Below are positions 18,705 through 28,152 of a stretch of 64,000 nt of DNA, piece by piece (within the stretch, counting starts at the first letter, position 1; each line of letters starts with the position of its first letter). The notes below the pieces were generated by a model. That model did no database searches. It saw nothing but the letters and a program-made list of their open reading frames with translations, and was not told where the DNA came from. This DNA is from an uncultured Prevotellaceae bacterium (lineage in GTDB: Bacteria > Bacteroidota > Bacteroidia > Bacteroidales > Bacteroidaceae). The stretch covers positions 62,001 to 126,000 of the forward strand of contig ONMR01000001.1 of NCBI GenBank assembly GCA_900318995.1. The letters are read 5' to 3'. A program made the position numbers and the translations under genes.

Positions 18705-20305
18705 TTCTGTGCTGCTTTTGCCTTTGCCTTACGGGCAAGTGTCTGGATACATTCACGGCGCGGTATGATAACCGACAAACCCTGATACTCAATCTCCTCT
18801 CGCAGTGTGCGTGTAATCTCCTCCATGTTCTGGGGCAGCGGGACAACCACCTTGAGGTGATCCGGGTCAACACCTATACCGCGGCAGATAGCCTCGAATT
18901 TGTTGGTTCCGGCGCTGTCCTGTCCGCCGGTCATACCGGTAGTCAGATTATCGGATATGATGATTGTGATGGGAGAGTTCTCATTAACGGCATCCAGCAG
19001 ACCGGTCATACCGGAGTGGGTGAATGTGCTGTCACCTATTATGGCCACTGCGGGGAACACGCCTGCATCGGCTGCACCTTTGGCCATAGTGATGCTGGCA
19101 CCCATATCAACCGTGCTGTCAAGAGCCTGGAACGGAGGCAGGGCACCCAGGGTGTAGCAACCTATGTCACCGAATACCTTGGCTGTCTTGTAATCCTTAA
19201 GCACTATGTTGATGGCCTCATATACTGAGCGGTGACCGCAACCCTGACAGAGGGCGGGCGGACGAGCTACAACGTTCTTGGCTACTTCCGGATGCGGCAG
19301 CGGAGCCAGACCCAGGGCGGCCTTTACGATATCGGGATTGAGTTCTCCCTGACGGGGCAATTCTCCGGTCAGACGGCCTATTATCTTGCAGTCAGAGGGC
19401 AGTATGCCTGCCACCTGTTCCTCAACAAAGGGCTGGCCGTCCTCAATAACCATTACAGAGTCACACTGCTCGGCCAATGTACGAACGGTCTCGGCAGGTA
19501 TGGGATACTGTGATATCTTTAGTACCGGGAAAGGTATGCCCTCGGGGTAGCACTCGGACAGATAGTTGAAAGCGTTACCGCAGGCAATGGCACCCATCTT
19601 GAAGCGCTTGGCCTGGGCCTTGAAACTGTTGAAGGGTGATTCAACAGACAGACGCATAATCTCCGGCTGACGCTCCAGAAGTGATGCGTAGCGGCGCTTG
19701 GCGATAGCGGGCAGCAGCACCCAGTCACGGACACCGCTTACCGGATTGAGGTCATTCTGATTACGCTTCTCCTTGAGAGACACAACGGCGCGGGAGTGGG
19801 CCAGACGGGTAACGGTACGCATCAGCACCGGCAGCTTGAGAGACTCCGACAGGTCGTATGCATATGACATCATATCATAAGCCTCCTGCTGTGATGAGGG
19901 TTCCAGTACCGGTATCAGGGCAAATTTGCCGTAATAGCGGGTATCCTGCTCATCCTGTGACGAGTGCATCGAGGGATCATCTGCCACAAGGACTATCAGA
20001 CCTCCGTTGACTCCGGTGATTGATGAGTTTACGAACGGATCGGCAGCTACGTTCATTCCAACGTGTTTCATGCACACAAGTGCACGCTTGCCTGCAAATG
20101 ACATACCCAGAGCGGCCTCCATGGCGGTTTTCTCATTGGTACACCAGCGGTTGTGTATTTTTTCTGCGGGGTTCTTCTTACAGTAACCCTGTATGTATTC
20201 GGTAATCTCAGTAGAGGGTGTGCCCGGATAAGCGTAAACGCCGCTCAGTCCGGCATCAATTGCACCCTGCGCTATGGCCTCATCGCCAAGTAGGAGTTTT
20301 TTCAT
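18701..20305 (-). CDS. iorA: Indolepyruvate:ferredoxin oxidoreductase, alpha subunit
   Basis: The large thiamine-diphosphate subunit (534 residues). The N-terminal pyrimidine-binding domain has GVYAYPGTPSTEI and the GKRALVCMKHVGMNVAADP region. The TPP/Mg domain has RPPALCQGCGHRSVYEAI, FGDIGCYTLG and GDSTFTHSGMTGLLDAVNEN. Archaeal and many bacterial IorA proteins end with a ferredoxin-like domain with two CxxCxxCxxxC clusters. This one stops after VIIPRRECIQTLARKAKAK with no such motif, so it must pass electrons on without its own C-terminal clusters. It is transcribed with iorB, the aminotransferase and an upstream membrane protein. Confidence 0.95.
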   Translation of the reverse strand: MKKLLLGDEAIAQGAIDAGLSGVYAYPGTPSTEITEYIQGYCKKNPAEKIHNRWCTNEKTAMEAALGMSFAGKRALVCMKHVGMNVAADPFVNSSITGVNGGLIVLVADDPSMHSSQDEQDTRYYGKFALIPVLEPSSQQEAYDMMSYAYDLSESLKLPVLMRTVTRLAHSRAVVSLKEKRNQNDLNPVSGVRDWVLLPAIAKRRYASLLERQPEIMRLSVESPFNSFKAQAKRFKMGAIACGNAFNYLSECYPEGIPFPVLKISQYPIPAETVRTLAEQCDSVMVIEDGQPFVEEQVAGILPSDCKIIGRLTGELPRQGELNPDIVKAALGLAPLPHPEVAKNVVARPPALCQGCGHRSVYEAINIVLKDYKTAKVFGDIGCYTLGALPPFQALDSTVDMGASITMAKGAADAGVFPAVAIIGDSTFTHSGMTGLLDAVNENSPITIIISDNLTTGMTGGQDSAGTNKFEAICRGIGVDPDHLKVVVPLPQNMEEITRTLREEIEYQGLSVIIPRRECIQTLARKAKAKAAQK

Positions 20306-20314
20306 ATATAATGT

Positions 20315-21094
20315 TTATTCAGCGGTTTTCTCAGCATCTCTTATTTCACAATAGAATGCAGACTCAGTTGTATAGATATACGGCAGCAACCAGAGGTAAC
20401 CTATACCCAGGGTAAAGATACCCAGAAGGATCCAACCAATGAAACTCAGGCCCAAAAGCAGGAATCTCCATTTGTTTCCGTTCATAAGGGTACGGCTGCG
20501 GCGCATCGTATCTATGATGTCAAGCTCGGGATTGTCGACTATGATAAAACTGATCATAGAGTACATAAGACCAATCCAGATGCAATATACAAGTGCTACA
20601 ATTGTCAGAATGACGGCAGCTACACCACTCTGTAATACTAATCCTACCAATACCAGGATTATTATGGCCGGAACAAGTATCAATGCAATCAGTATACCTG
20701 CGCATAAATAAACCAGGACTATATGAAGATAATGCTTGCCGAAGGCCAGTTTGAAGAAATTCCTGAAAATGGCGTTATCGGCACCCTTGCTTTCAAAGAG
20801 AACCCTGAAAGAATTGTAAACACCGATACCCAGAGGCATTGTAAAGAGTATTCCGCCCAGGACCTGAAGTATGGTGACATAGATATTGCCTCCCATTGCC
20901 TCCCTGAGAGCGGCAGTGTCATTGGTAAACAGAGCTTCATAATAATCCAGGATATTGGTGCCTGATAACAGTTGAAAAACCATGCTGAAGGCGATGCTTA
21001 CAACCAGTAGGCCCAATGTAGCCAGAACTGCCTTTCCCCAATTTCCACTGAGGGCAGCAATTGCCTCATCCTTTAGTTGAGATAATCTTTTCAT
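20315..21094 (-). CDS. DUF975-family integral membrane protein
   Basis: A 259-residue polytopic membrane protein with about five or six helices (AVLATLGLLVVSIAFSMVF; ILFTMPLGIGVYNSFRVLF; HIVLVYLCAGILIALILV; VAAVILTIVALVYCIWIGLM; LLLGLSFIGWILLGIFTLG). The motifs YSMISFIIVDNPELDIIDTMRRSRTLMNGNKWRF and IGYLWLLPYIYTTESAFY are typical of DUF975. No function is established for the family. It is the promoter-proximal gene of the ior operon, nine bases before iorA, but it may be there only by position. Confidence 0.82.
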   Translation of the reverse strand: MKRLSQLKDEAIAALSGNWGKAVLATLGLLVVSIAFSMVFQLLSGTNILDYYEALFTNDTAALREAMGGNIYVTILQVLGGILFTMPLGIGVYNSFRVLFESKGADNAIFRNFFKLAFGKHYLHIVLVYLCAGILIALILVPAIIILVLVGLVLQSGVAAVILTIVALVYCIWIGLMYSMISFIIVDNPELDIIDTMRRSRTLMNGNKWRFLLLGLSFIGWILLGIFTLGIGYLWLLPYIYTTESAFYCEIRDAEKTAE

Positions 21095-21123
21095 ATTATT
21101 GTTTTTTTAAAGTTTGACTGATA

Positions 21124-21131
21124 CAAATATA
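21124..21131 (-). promoter_or_regulatory. -7 promoter element for the DUF975-iorA-iorB-aminotransferase operon
   Basis: Minus-strand TATATTTG, a perfect TAnnTTTG match, lies 30 bases before the DUF975 start codon. It suggests the ior genes are transcribed apart from the upstream symporter gene. Confidence 0.5.
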
Positions 21132-21136
21132 AGGAT

Positions 21137-22714
21137 TTATTTCTCATCGGCATCCATAAGGGAGGTTGATGCGTGTACGGTAACCTGACGCTCGTAGCAA
21201 TCAAACATCCTGTCAACGTTCTCCTTCTCCTTAACTTTGGTGAATGCGCTTACTATGGGAACTATCACCAGACCGGCCACCATTGAGAGCACACCGGCGT
21301 TGATGGGTGATGAGAAGAACGGGCTTATGAATGTGGTCCCCGTGAATGTTCCGTACATACAGCCGCACATGATGGCCACACCCACGATGAAACTGGCCCA
21401 GACTGATGCCTTGGTGGTCTTTTTCCAGTAGAGTCCGTACATAAACGGAGCCAGGAAAGCACCGGCCAGAGCGCCCCAGCTGATACCCATAAGCTGAGCT
21501 ATGAAAGTAACAGAGCTCTTGGCCTGAATGATGGCCAGAACCGATGAAACCGCAATGAAGAACACCACCAGCAGACGGATGGAGAGCAGCTGAGATTTCT
21601 CGCTCATGCTCTTGCCGCCCTTGGCAAGTGCCGGCTTGATGATATCGAGCGTAAGGGTTGAGCCCGATGTCAGAACCAGCGATGAAAGGGTTGACATTGA
21701 TGCCGAGAGCACCAGGATGATAACCACACCGATCATCAGGTCAGGCAGTGTCTGGAGCATTGACGGTACTATGCTGTCATAGATGGGGCCTTTGGCTCCA
21801 TACTCTATCTTATCGGCATACAGACGGCCGAATCCGCCCAGGAAGTAGCATCCGCCTGCCACGATAATTGCAAAGAATGTGGAAATGAACGTGCCCTTGC
21901 GGATGGCAGCCTCGTCACGGATGGCGTAGAACTTGCCAACCATCTGGGGCAGACCCCATGTGCCCAGAGATGTGAGCAGCACCACACCCAGCAGATAGAT
22001 GGGCTGCGGGCCGAAGAATGATACGAAAGCACCGTTCAGCGCAGGTGCGCTCTCGCTCTGAAGCTGTGACAGTTTCTCGATTGCTGCGGTGAATCCGCCG
22101 TTTCCGTTAAGTACTGACAGGATTACGGCAACTATACCGACCAGCATTATCATACCCTGGATGAAATCGTTCACGGCTGTTGCCATGTATCCGCCCACCA
22201 GCACGTAGACACCGGTAAGGATAGCCATACCCAGCACGCACCAGCTGTAGTCAATGCCGAATGACAGTCCGAACAGACGTGACAGTCCGTTGTAAAGTGA
22301 TGCGGTATAAGGAATAAGGAATACGAACACTATAACCGATGCAGCCACCTTGAGAGCTTCGGAATTGAAACGCTGTCCAAAGAAATCGGGCATGGTAGCG
22401 CTCTTGAGGTATTGGGTCATAAGGCGTGTACGGCGTCCCAGTATCCTCCAGGCCAGGAGAGAACCTATCAGGGCGTTACCCAGTCCTATCCAGGTGGCGG
22501 ACAGACCGTATTTCCAACCGAACTGACCGGCATATCCCACGAATATTACGGCCGAAAAATAAGATGTACCGAAAGCGAATGCTGTAAGCCATGAGCCTAC
22601 CTTGCGGTCACCCAGGACAAATCCCTGCACATTATTGGCTGTCTTGCGGCAATAAATTCCTACGCCAATCATTACGGCGAAGAACAGAATCAGAATGAGA
22701 ATCTTTAAAAACAT
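21137..22714 (-). CDS. Sodium:solute symporter (SSS family)
   Basis: A 525-residue transporter with about 13 transmembrane helices. The N-terminal region (VQGFVLGDRKVGSWLTAFAFGTSYFSAVIFVGY) and the stretch LTGVYVLVGGYMATAVNDFIQGMIML are hallmarks of the SSS/PutP family, which import proline, sugars, carboxylates or amino acids with Na+. The substrate is unknown. The neighbours (ior, phenylacetate-CoA ligase) make an aryl acid or amino acid attractive, but proline-like substrates are equally possible. A terminator separates it from the ACT gene upstream, so it probably has its own promoter, which I could not find. Confidence 0.9.
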   Translation of the reverse strand: MFLKILILILFFAVMIGVGIYCRKTANNVQGFVLGDRKVGSWLTAFAFGTSYFSAVIFVGYAGQFGWKYGLSATWIGLGNALIGSLLAWRILGRRTRLMTQYLKSATMPDFFGQRFNSEALKVAASVIVFVFLIPYTASLYNGLSRLFGLSFGIDYSWCVLGMAILTGVYVLVGGYMATAVNDFIQGMIMLVGIVAVILSVLNGNGGFTAAIEKLSQLQSESAPALNGAFVSFFGPQPIYLLGVVLLTSLGTWGLPQMVGKFYAIRDEAAIRKGTFISTFFAIIVAGGCYFLGGFGRLYADKIEYGAKGPIYDSIVPSMLQTLPDLMIGVVIILVLSASMSTLSSLVLTSGSTLTLDIIKPALAKGGKSMSEKSQLLSIRLLVVFFIAVSSVLAIIQAKSSVTFIAQLMGISWGALAGAFLAPFMYGLYWKKTTKASVWASFIVGVAIMCGCMYGTFTGTTFISPFFSSPINAGVLSMVAGLVIVPIVSAFTKVKEKENVDRMFDCYERQVTVHASTSLMDADEK

Positions 22715-22752
22715 GGTTTATGCGATGTATTAAGTAATATTGGTTACATATT

Positions 22753-22784
22753 TATAAAAAAGAAGGGAATGAATCATCATTCCC
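22753..22784 (-). terminator. Terminator overlapping the stop codon of the ACT-domain gene
   Basis: A perfect 8-bp stem (GGGAATGA at 22765-22772 pairing with TCATTCCC at 22777-22784, loop ATCA) is followed on the minus strand by TTCTTTTTTAT. The stop codon of the ACT gene lies inside the stem. Confidence 0.8.
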
Positions 22785-23193
22785 AACCCTGAATAAGTGT
22801 AAGACCTTTCTCAGTGGCTACCCGTTCCGCTATTTCAAGACTTGCAGGACGTATGATAAGCACCAGTTTCCCGTCCTTATGGAAAGTGTAGAGATAGCTT
22901 ATGGAGCAACCGCCTGATGTAAGTGTGTCTACAGCATCGGCAAATGCTGCGGTATCGGGCTCCACCTGAATGGCCAGCACCTCATTGAGGTTGACCAGAT
23001 GACCTTTCTCTGTCAGAAGAGCGGATGCTTTTTTCTGGTCCGATGTAATCAGACGCAGGATTCCGTATTCTGTGGTATCGGCCACTGATGCGGCCTGGAT
23101 CTCTATGTTCTGGTTCTTGAGAGCAGTGAATATGTCACTCAACTTACCGCGCTGGTTCTCAAGGAATATTGAAATCTGCTTGATAGTCTTCAT
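22777..23193 (-). CDS. Tandem ACT-domain protein
   Basis: A 138-residue protein made of two ACT domains: about 1-65 (KQISIFLENQRGKLSDIFTAL) and 70-138 (LAIQVEPDTAAFADAVDTL). ACT domains bind amino acids and often regulate enzymes. Stand-alone tandem ACT proteins commonly lie next to phenylacetate-CoA ligase and IOR genes, as here: the gene starts 14 bases after paaK. It probably senses an aromatic or branched amino acid for this locus. That role is inference from the neighbourhood. Confidence 0.88.
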   Translation of the reverse strand: MKTIKQISIFLENQRGKLSDIFTALKNQNIEIQAASVADTTEYGILRLITSDQKKASALLTEKGHLVNLNEVLAIQVEPDTAAFADAVDTLTSGGCSISYLYTFHKDGKLVLIIRPASLEIAERVATEKGLTLIQGWE

Positions 23194-23207
23194 AAATCGG
23201 TCCTTAA

Positions 23208-24509
23208 TTAATGGTTGTTACGCAAATCATTCACTCTCTTGGCTTTGCCGTCCGACTGCGGGATTACGCCCTTGCCCACAAGCTTGACCTTAGGTGTAAA
23301 CAGCAGTTCATCCTTGAGTCGGCGGGTAATCTCCTTGGTCAGGTTCTGCAGCATGCCGAAATCATCGGTAGCCTTGGCCAGCTCTGCCTCAATGGTCATC
23401 TCATCGTTATCGCCGATGGTCTCAATAGTAATAAGGTAGTCCGATGCAAGCTCGGGGAACTGCATCAGTATCTTCTCAATCTGGATAGGATAGAGGTTAA
23501 CACCCTTCACGATGAGCATATCGTCGCTGCGGCCCTGGAAACGTGCCAGACGGACATGAGTACGTCCGCAAGGGCAGTCACCCGGCAGGATGCGGGTAAG
23601 GTCACGTGTGCGGTAACGGAACAGCGGCATGGCCTCACGGTTGAGTGTGGTCAGTACCAGCTCGCCCAGCTCTCCCTCAGGAACGGGTTCCAGAGTCTCT
23701 GGATCAAGTATCTCAACTATGTAGTTATCCTCCCAAATGTGCATACCGTTCTGCTCCTGACACTCAATGGCCACGCCGGGGCCGCACATCTCGCTCATAC
23801 CGAAGTTGTTGTAAGCCTTGGCTCCCCAAATCTCCTCAATGCGCTTGCGCTGAGCCTCGGAGTGGGGCTCGGCACCGATAATCAGAGTATGAACTGTAGT
23901 GTTGCGCGGGTCAATACCTTCTTCCTGGAATGCGGCAGCCAGACGTGTGGCGTATGAAGGTATGCAGTGAAGTGCGGTAGTGCCGAAGTCTGTGATGAAC
24001 TTTACGTGACGCTTGCTGTTACCGGCACCGGCAGGCACGGTCAGGGCACCCAGACGCTCTGCGGCATACTGTATGCCCAGACCTCCGGTAAACATACCGT
24101 AACCGGATGTATTCTGGATTATGTCAGTGTTGCGCAGACCTATGCAGTACATGGAGCGTGCCATAGCATCGGCCCATTCGTCAAGGTCCTTTTGAGTGTG
24201 AAGGATTACAGTGGGATTACCTGTGGTGCCGCTTGAAGAATGCAGACGTACTACCTTCTCCAGAGGAACGGACTTGATACCGAACGGATATGTGGCACGC
24301 AGGTCATTCTTGGTAGTAAACGGAAAGCGCTTGATGTCCTCTACGGACTTTATGCTATCCGGGGTGATACCAAGTTCCTTGAATCTGGGGGCATAGAACT
24401 GACTGCCCATAGCTATCTCGACGGTTTTTTTGAGACGCTCCACCTGCAGCTTTTCAAGTTGCTTGCGGGGCATTGTCTCAATCTCCTCGTTCCAGTACTT
24501 ACTGTTCAT
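23208..24509 (-). CDS. paaK: Phenylacetate-CoA ligase
   Basis: An AMP-forming adenylating enzyme that joins phenylacetate (or another aryl acetate) to CoA. At 433 residues it has the usual PaaK length. Motifs are the P-loop-like LHSSSGTTGNPTVILHT, the adenylate-binding YNNFGMSEMCGPGV, and RSDDMLIVKGVNLYP near the C-terminal hinge. With IOR it connects phenylacetate and phenylpyruvate through phenylacetyl-CoA, allowing either aryl-acid formation from amino acids or the reverse assimilation route of gut anaerobes. It has its own promoter inside the 3' end of the upstream lipoprotein gene and is followed by the ACT gene. Confidence 0.95.
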   Translation of the reverse strand: MNSKYWNEEIETMPRKQLEKLQVERLKKTVEIAMGSQFYAPRFKELGITPDSIKSVEDIKRFPFTTKNDLRATYPFGIKSVPLEKVVRLHSSSGTTGNPTVILHTQKDLDEWADAMARSMYCIGLRNTDIIQNTSGYGMFTGGLGIQYAAERLGALTVPAGAGNSKRHVKFITDFGTTALHCIPSYATRLAAAFQEEGIDPRNTTVHTLIIGAEPHSEAQRKRIEEIWGAKAYNNFGMSEMCGPGVAIECQEQNGMHIWEDNYIVEILDPETLEPVPEGELGELVLTTLNREAMPLFRYRTRDLTRILPGDCPCGRTHVRLARFQGRSDDMLIVKGVNLYPIQIEKILMQFPELASDYLITIETIGDNDEMTIEAELAKATDDFGMLQNLTKEITRRLKDELLFTPKVKLVGKGVIPQSDGKAKRVNDLRNNH

Positions 24510-24546
24510 ATTTGTATTATTATACGTTGTTTCTGTAATCGCGATG

Positions 24547-24578
24547 CAAATTTATAAAATTTTGTCCAGTTCGTCAAG
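24547..24578 (-). promoter_or_regulatory. Promoter of paaK
   Basis: On the minus strand CTTG (24575-24578), a 20-base gap and TAAATTTG (24547-24554) match the -33/-7 layout with one mismatch in the -33 element. It overlaps the last codons of the upstream gene on the same strand. Confidence 0.55.
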
Positions 24579-25274
24579 CAGATAATCCAACCCTTTGTCG
24601 CTTATTCCAACATAATACCGCAAGGGTTCCCCGCTTGAAATGGCTTTTCGGACGAAAACACTACCAATGGCACCAGTCTTAGTCTTCTCTTCAACACCGG
24701 GCATGATGATCGTGGCTGTTACTCCATGCGGATACTCTATTGCAAAACCTTCATCAATTTCTTTTATAGTGCCTGTACTTGCCGATGATAGTCCGGCTGC
24801 AATATTGAGTAGTTCAAAAATGCCGTCATAATAGTCTATCACTTTCATGATAGGACTGTCACGGAAAAGCGTAATCTGTTTATTCAGTGTTATAGACTGG
24901 TCAACTATAATCCACGGGTCGTATTCAAGATGTATGACCATCTGATCAGGAGTCTGTATCAGTATCTCGGCATTGCTTATTCCATGTTCAGGCTTGTACA
25001 GGCCGCTGTTACCCATGGGGCATGATGCACCATATCCCAATGCATATGTGTCAAAGGGCATCTGGATCTCTTTTCCGTGCTGATCTCTGATATAGAGCTG
25101 AAAAGCCGGATTGGGATTCCGTTTGCCGGATGTCTTCTTTTCGGCTTCAAACCTTACTGAGCCGTTTGTCCATGAAATAAGGTCCTTGCTTACCTTGAGA
25201 CCGAAACCTTTGTCCCTATCAGAACAGTCGGCAAGTATGAATGTCGTCAAAAGTAATAACAGTATCCTCTTCAT
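24552..25274 (-). CDS. Lipoprotein resembling DUF4861
   Basis: A 240-residue lipoprotein with a signal ending FILADC. The body looks beta-rich (FGLKVSKDLISWTNGSVRFE; VIHLEYDPWIIVDQSITLNK; ITLFRDSPIMKVIDYYDGIF). The pattern, with DTYALGYGASCPMGNSGLY, recalls DUF4861, a family linked in Bacteroidetes to pectin-associated loci, but it is shorter than the ~400 residues I remember for that family, so the assignment is tentative. It overlaps SufE by four bases (ATGA) at the end of a long leftward operon. Confidence 0.5.
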   Translation of the reverse strand: MKRILLLLLTTFILADCSDRDKGFGLKVSKDLISWTNGSVRFEAEKKTSGKRNPNPAFQLYIRDQHGKEIQMPFDTYALGYGASCPMGNSGLYKPEHGISNAEILIQTPDQMVIHLEYDPWIIVDQSITLNKQITLFRDSPIMKVIDYYDGIFELLNIAAGLSSASTGTIKEIDEGFAIEYPHGVTATIIMPGVEEKTKTGAIGSVFVRKAISSGEPLRYYVGISDKGLDYLLDELDKIL

Positions 25275-25687
25275 TGCGCAGAGTAAGCCAAAGCGTATGT
25301 CTTGATTTGTTTAAGCATAGACAGGAGACCGTTGCTGCGGGTGGGAGAGAGGTGTTGCGTAAGGCCTATGGCATCAATGAAATGCACATCACTGTCCAGT
25401 ATCTCCCCGGGAGTATGGTCAGACAGCACACGGATAAGCAGCGCAATCAGTCCTTTGGTGATTATGGCATCGCTGTCTGCCTCAAAGTGAACCAGTCCCT
25501 CACGCATCTCTGCATGAAGCCACACTCGGCTCTGGCATCCGTCTATCAGATTATCTTCGGTCTTGTAAGCCGGATCCAACGGAGGTTGCTCATTGCCCAG
25601 GTCTATTATCATCTGATACTTGTCCATCCAGTCGTCAAATGCGCTGAACTCTTCTATAACCTCTTCCTGTATCTGGTCTATAGTCAT
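25271..25687 (-). CDS. sufE: SufE-family sulfur acceptor
   Basis: SufE takes persulfide sulfur from the cysteine desulfurase SufS and passes it to the Fe-S scaffold. This 138-residue protein has the acceptor cysteine in the conserved DGCQSRVWL motif (Cys51) and the C-terminal FIDAIGLTQHLSPTRSNGLLSM stretch typical of SufE. The other suf genes are not in this window. It overlaps the M28 peptidase gene upstream and the lipoprotein downstream by four bases each. Confidence 0.95.
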   Translation of the reverse strand: MTIDQIQEEVIEEFSAFDDWMDKYQMIIDLGNEQPPLDPAYKTEDNLIDGCQSRVWLHAEMREGLVHFEADSDAIITKGLIALLIRVLSDHTPGEILDSDVHFIDAIGLTQHLSPTRSNGLLSMLKQIKTYALAYSAQ

Positions 25688-26673
25688 GGTTTTTCGTTGT
25701 ATATAACTTCCATCAGCGTCTTGCCGACTGCCTCCAGAACGTTCTTGTCAATATTCTCTATGTTGTCATGAGTGGTGTGCCATGTGGGTCCGAACGAACT
25801 CTCCTTGCAATTGGGCAGATAAGGCACAATATCAATAGCCGGTATCCGTGCTATGGTGTTGATGAAGAAATGGTCATCAGTCACATATCCGCCGTCTATT
25901 GGCCTGAACAGTGAACTGTAGCCCAATCGTCCTGCTGCACCCCAAACCTTGTCAACCACATTCTTGCCGAACATGACCGAGTACATCTCACGGTAGAATG
26001 TAGCGCCTTTGCCGCCCACCATATCCAGCAGTATGGCGTAACGTGCGCGGTAGCCCTGCTTATGAGGATTTTTGGCCCAGTATTGTGTACCCAGTCCCCA
26101 ATAGGTCTCCAGGTGTTCTCCTTTAAAGTCATTACCCGGCCCCCAGTCCTCGGCATCAAGGAAAATGCAATCAACACCTATTTCAGGTGCCTTTTTCTGC
26201 ATCTGGCGTGCTATCTCCAGAATCACGCCTACACCGCTGGCACCGTCATTTGCGGCATCTACAGGAGTCTTGTGTTTGGTAGGATCAGGGTCATTGTCTG
26301 CCCACGGGCGGCTGTCCCAGTGTGAGCACAGGATTACGCGGGTGGGGCTGTCAGGGTTATAGCTGCCTATAATATTGTAGCACCGTATCCTGGTCTTGTC
26401 AAAGGTAACAGTCTCAAATTCCTGCAGGAATGTCTGGGCTCCGAATCCGGCCAGTCTGCCCATAAGCCAGGCGGCACAGTTCTGCTGTGCATCGGTATTC
26501 GGCACGCGCGGACCGAAATCGGTCTGCTTCTTTATGTAACTGAAAGCGCTGTCGGCACAGAATTCGGGTACGGATGTACCTTCTGAGCTGACTGTACCTG
26601 TGTTTGCGACCTTCCGGCCTCCGCATGAGACAGCCAGAAACAGCAACAGCACGGTTATGGCATGACTATTCAT
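25684..26673 (-). CDS. M28-family lipoprotein, glutaminyl-peptide cyclotransferase-like
   Basis: A 329-residue lipoprotein (lipobox AVSC) of the M28 zinc fold. Metal-ligand motifs are LCSHWDSRPWAD (His, Asp), DAANDGASGVGVILEIA (Asp), CIFLDAEDWG (Glu/Asp) and VTDDHFFINT (His). The arrangement with SHWDSRPW and the long loop before DAANDGASG is closer to glutaminyl cyclases, which convert N-terminal Gln to pyroglutamate, than to aminopeptidases. Envelope Gln cyclisation after signal peptide removal is reported for Bacteroidetes. Activity is inferred from motif likeness only. Confidence 0.82.
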   Translation of the reverse strand: MNSHAITVLLLFLAVSCGGRKVANTGTVSSEGTSVPEFCADSAFSYIKKQTDFGPRVPNTDAQQNCAAWLMGRLAGFGAQTFLQEFETVTFDKTRIRCYNIIGSYNPDSPTRVILCSHWDSRPWADNDPDPTKHKTPVDAANDGASGVGVILEIARQMQKKAPEIGVDCIFLDAEDWGPGNDFKGEHLETYWGLGTQYWAKNPHKQGYRARYAILLDMVGGKGATFYREMYSVMFGKNVVDKVWGAAGRLGYSSLFRPIDGGYVTDDHFFINTIARIPAIDIVPYLPNCKESSFGPTWHTTHDNIENIDKNVLEAVGKTLMEVIYNEKP

Positions 26674-26675
26674 AA

Positions 26676-28151
26676 TTAACGGTTAAGTTTCCAGGTTGCG
26701 CCGTCCTTGGTATCCTTAATCTCGAATCCAAGCGCGGTCAGTTCATTGCGTATCTTGTCACTTGTAGCCCAGTCCTTGTTGGCCTTGGCAATGGCACGCT
26801 GTTCAAGCAGCATATCCACGACTTTGCCGAACGCCTCCTCCCGGCCGGTTCCGCCGCCTTCTTCGGCTTTGATTCCCAGTATGTTAAAGAGGAATGTGTC
26901 AAACAGGCTCTTAAGCTCTGCCACATCAGCTGAATTGAGCTTTGCATGACCGTCAACCGCCTGATTGATAACCTTTGCGGCATCAAACAGGTGGCTAATC
27001 ACTATAGGTGTGTTAAGGTCATCGTCCATTGCCTCATAGCACTTGGCCTTGAACTCACTCACGCTAACGCTGCTCTCTGCTGCGGGCTGTATGCGGTCTA
27101 TGGCGCTATATGCCTCCATAAGCCTTGACATAGCCTTCTCGGCAGCTATCAGGGCATCATTGCTGAAATCAACAGTGCCGCGGTAGTGGGCCATCAGTAT
27201 GAAGAACCTTATGGTCATGGGGCTGTAGGCTTGCTTAAGATTGGGGTTCTGACCGGTAAAGAACTCGTTCAGGGTAATGAAGTTACCAAGGGATTTGCCC
27301 ATCTTCTGACCGTTGATGGTAATCATGTTGTTGTGCATCCAGTAGTGCACTATGTCATGACCCTGGCTGGCTACAGCCTGGGCAATCTCGCATTCGTGGT
27401 GCGGGAATATCAGGTCCATTCCGCCTCCGTGTATGTCAAAACGCTCTCCCAGATACTTGCGGCCCATGGCGGTGCACTCGCAGTGCCAGCCGGGGAATCC
27501 GTTGCTCCATGGTGACGGCCAGCGCATTATGTGCTCGGGCTGGGCCTTTTTCCAAAGTGCAAAGTCTGCCGGATTGTGTTTCTCCTCCTGACCGTCCAGC
27601 TCACGTGTGGTGTTGAGCACATCATCAAGGTTGCGGCCGGAAAGAATGCCGTAGTGGTGATCCTTGTTGTACTTGTTTACGTCAAAGTAGATGCTGCCCT
27701 GGCTCTCGTATGCATAGCCGTTGTCAAGTATCTGCTTTACAAGCTCTATCTGCTCTATTATATGGCCCGATGCGTGAGGCTCTATACTGGGCGGCAGTAC
27801 ATTAAGCATATCCATGGCCTTGTGGTAACGCAGCGTGTAGTACTGCACCACCTCCATCGGCTCCAGCTGCTCCAGACGGGCTTTCTTGGCTATCTTGTCC
27901 TCGCCCTCATCGGCATCATGCTCCAGATGACCGACATCGGTTATATTACGGACGTAACGTACCTTGTAGCCCAGATGTTGCAGGTAACGGAACAGAATAT
28001 CAAAGGTTATGGCGGGACGGGCATGACCCAGATGCGGATCGCCGTAAACGGTGGGACCGCATACGTACATGCCTACATGTGGCGGGTTCAAGGCTTCAAA
28101 CAATTCTTTCTTCCTTGTCAGGGTGTTGTAGATGGTCAATTTGTTTTCCAT
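26676..28151 (-). CDS. cysS: Cysteinyl-tRNA synthetase
   Basis: The class I synthetase charging tRNA-Cys. In 491 residues it shows the zinc-site cysteine in [22 protein letters not shown] (Cys31), the HIGH motif as HLGH (40-43), the zinc ligands GWHCECTAM and HHECEIAQ, and the KMSKS motif as KMGKSLGNF. The C-terminal anticodon-binding part ([29 protein letters not shown]) is complete. It lies two bases after the M28 gene on the same strand and is one base from ispG, within a housekeeping operon. Confidence 0.98.
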   Translation of the reverse strand: MENKLTIYNTLTRKKELFEALNPPHVGMYVCGPTVYGDPHLGHARPAITFDILFRYLQHLGYKVRYVRNITDVGHLEHDADEGEDKIAKKARLEQLEPMEVVQYYTLRYHKAMDMLNVLPPSIEPHASGHIIEQIELVKQILDNGYAYESQGSIYFDVNKYNKDHHYGILSGRNLDDVLNTTRELDGQEEKHNPADFALWKKAQPEHIMRWPSPWSNGFPGWHCECTAMGRKYLGERFDIHGGGMDLIFPHHECEIAQAVASQGHDIVHYWMHNNMITINGQKMGKSLGNFITLNEFFTGQNPNLKQAYSPMTIRFFILMAHYRGTVDFSNDALIAAEKAMSRLMEAYSAIDRIQPAAESSVSVSEFKAKCYEAMDDDLNTPIVISHLFDAAKVINQAVDGHAKLNSADVAELKSLFDTFLFNILGIKAEEGGGTGREEAFGKVVDMLLEQRAIAKANKDWATSDKIRNELTALGFEIKDTKDGATWKLNR

Positions 28152-28152
28152 A

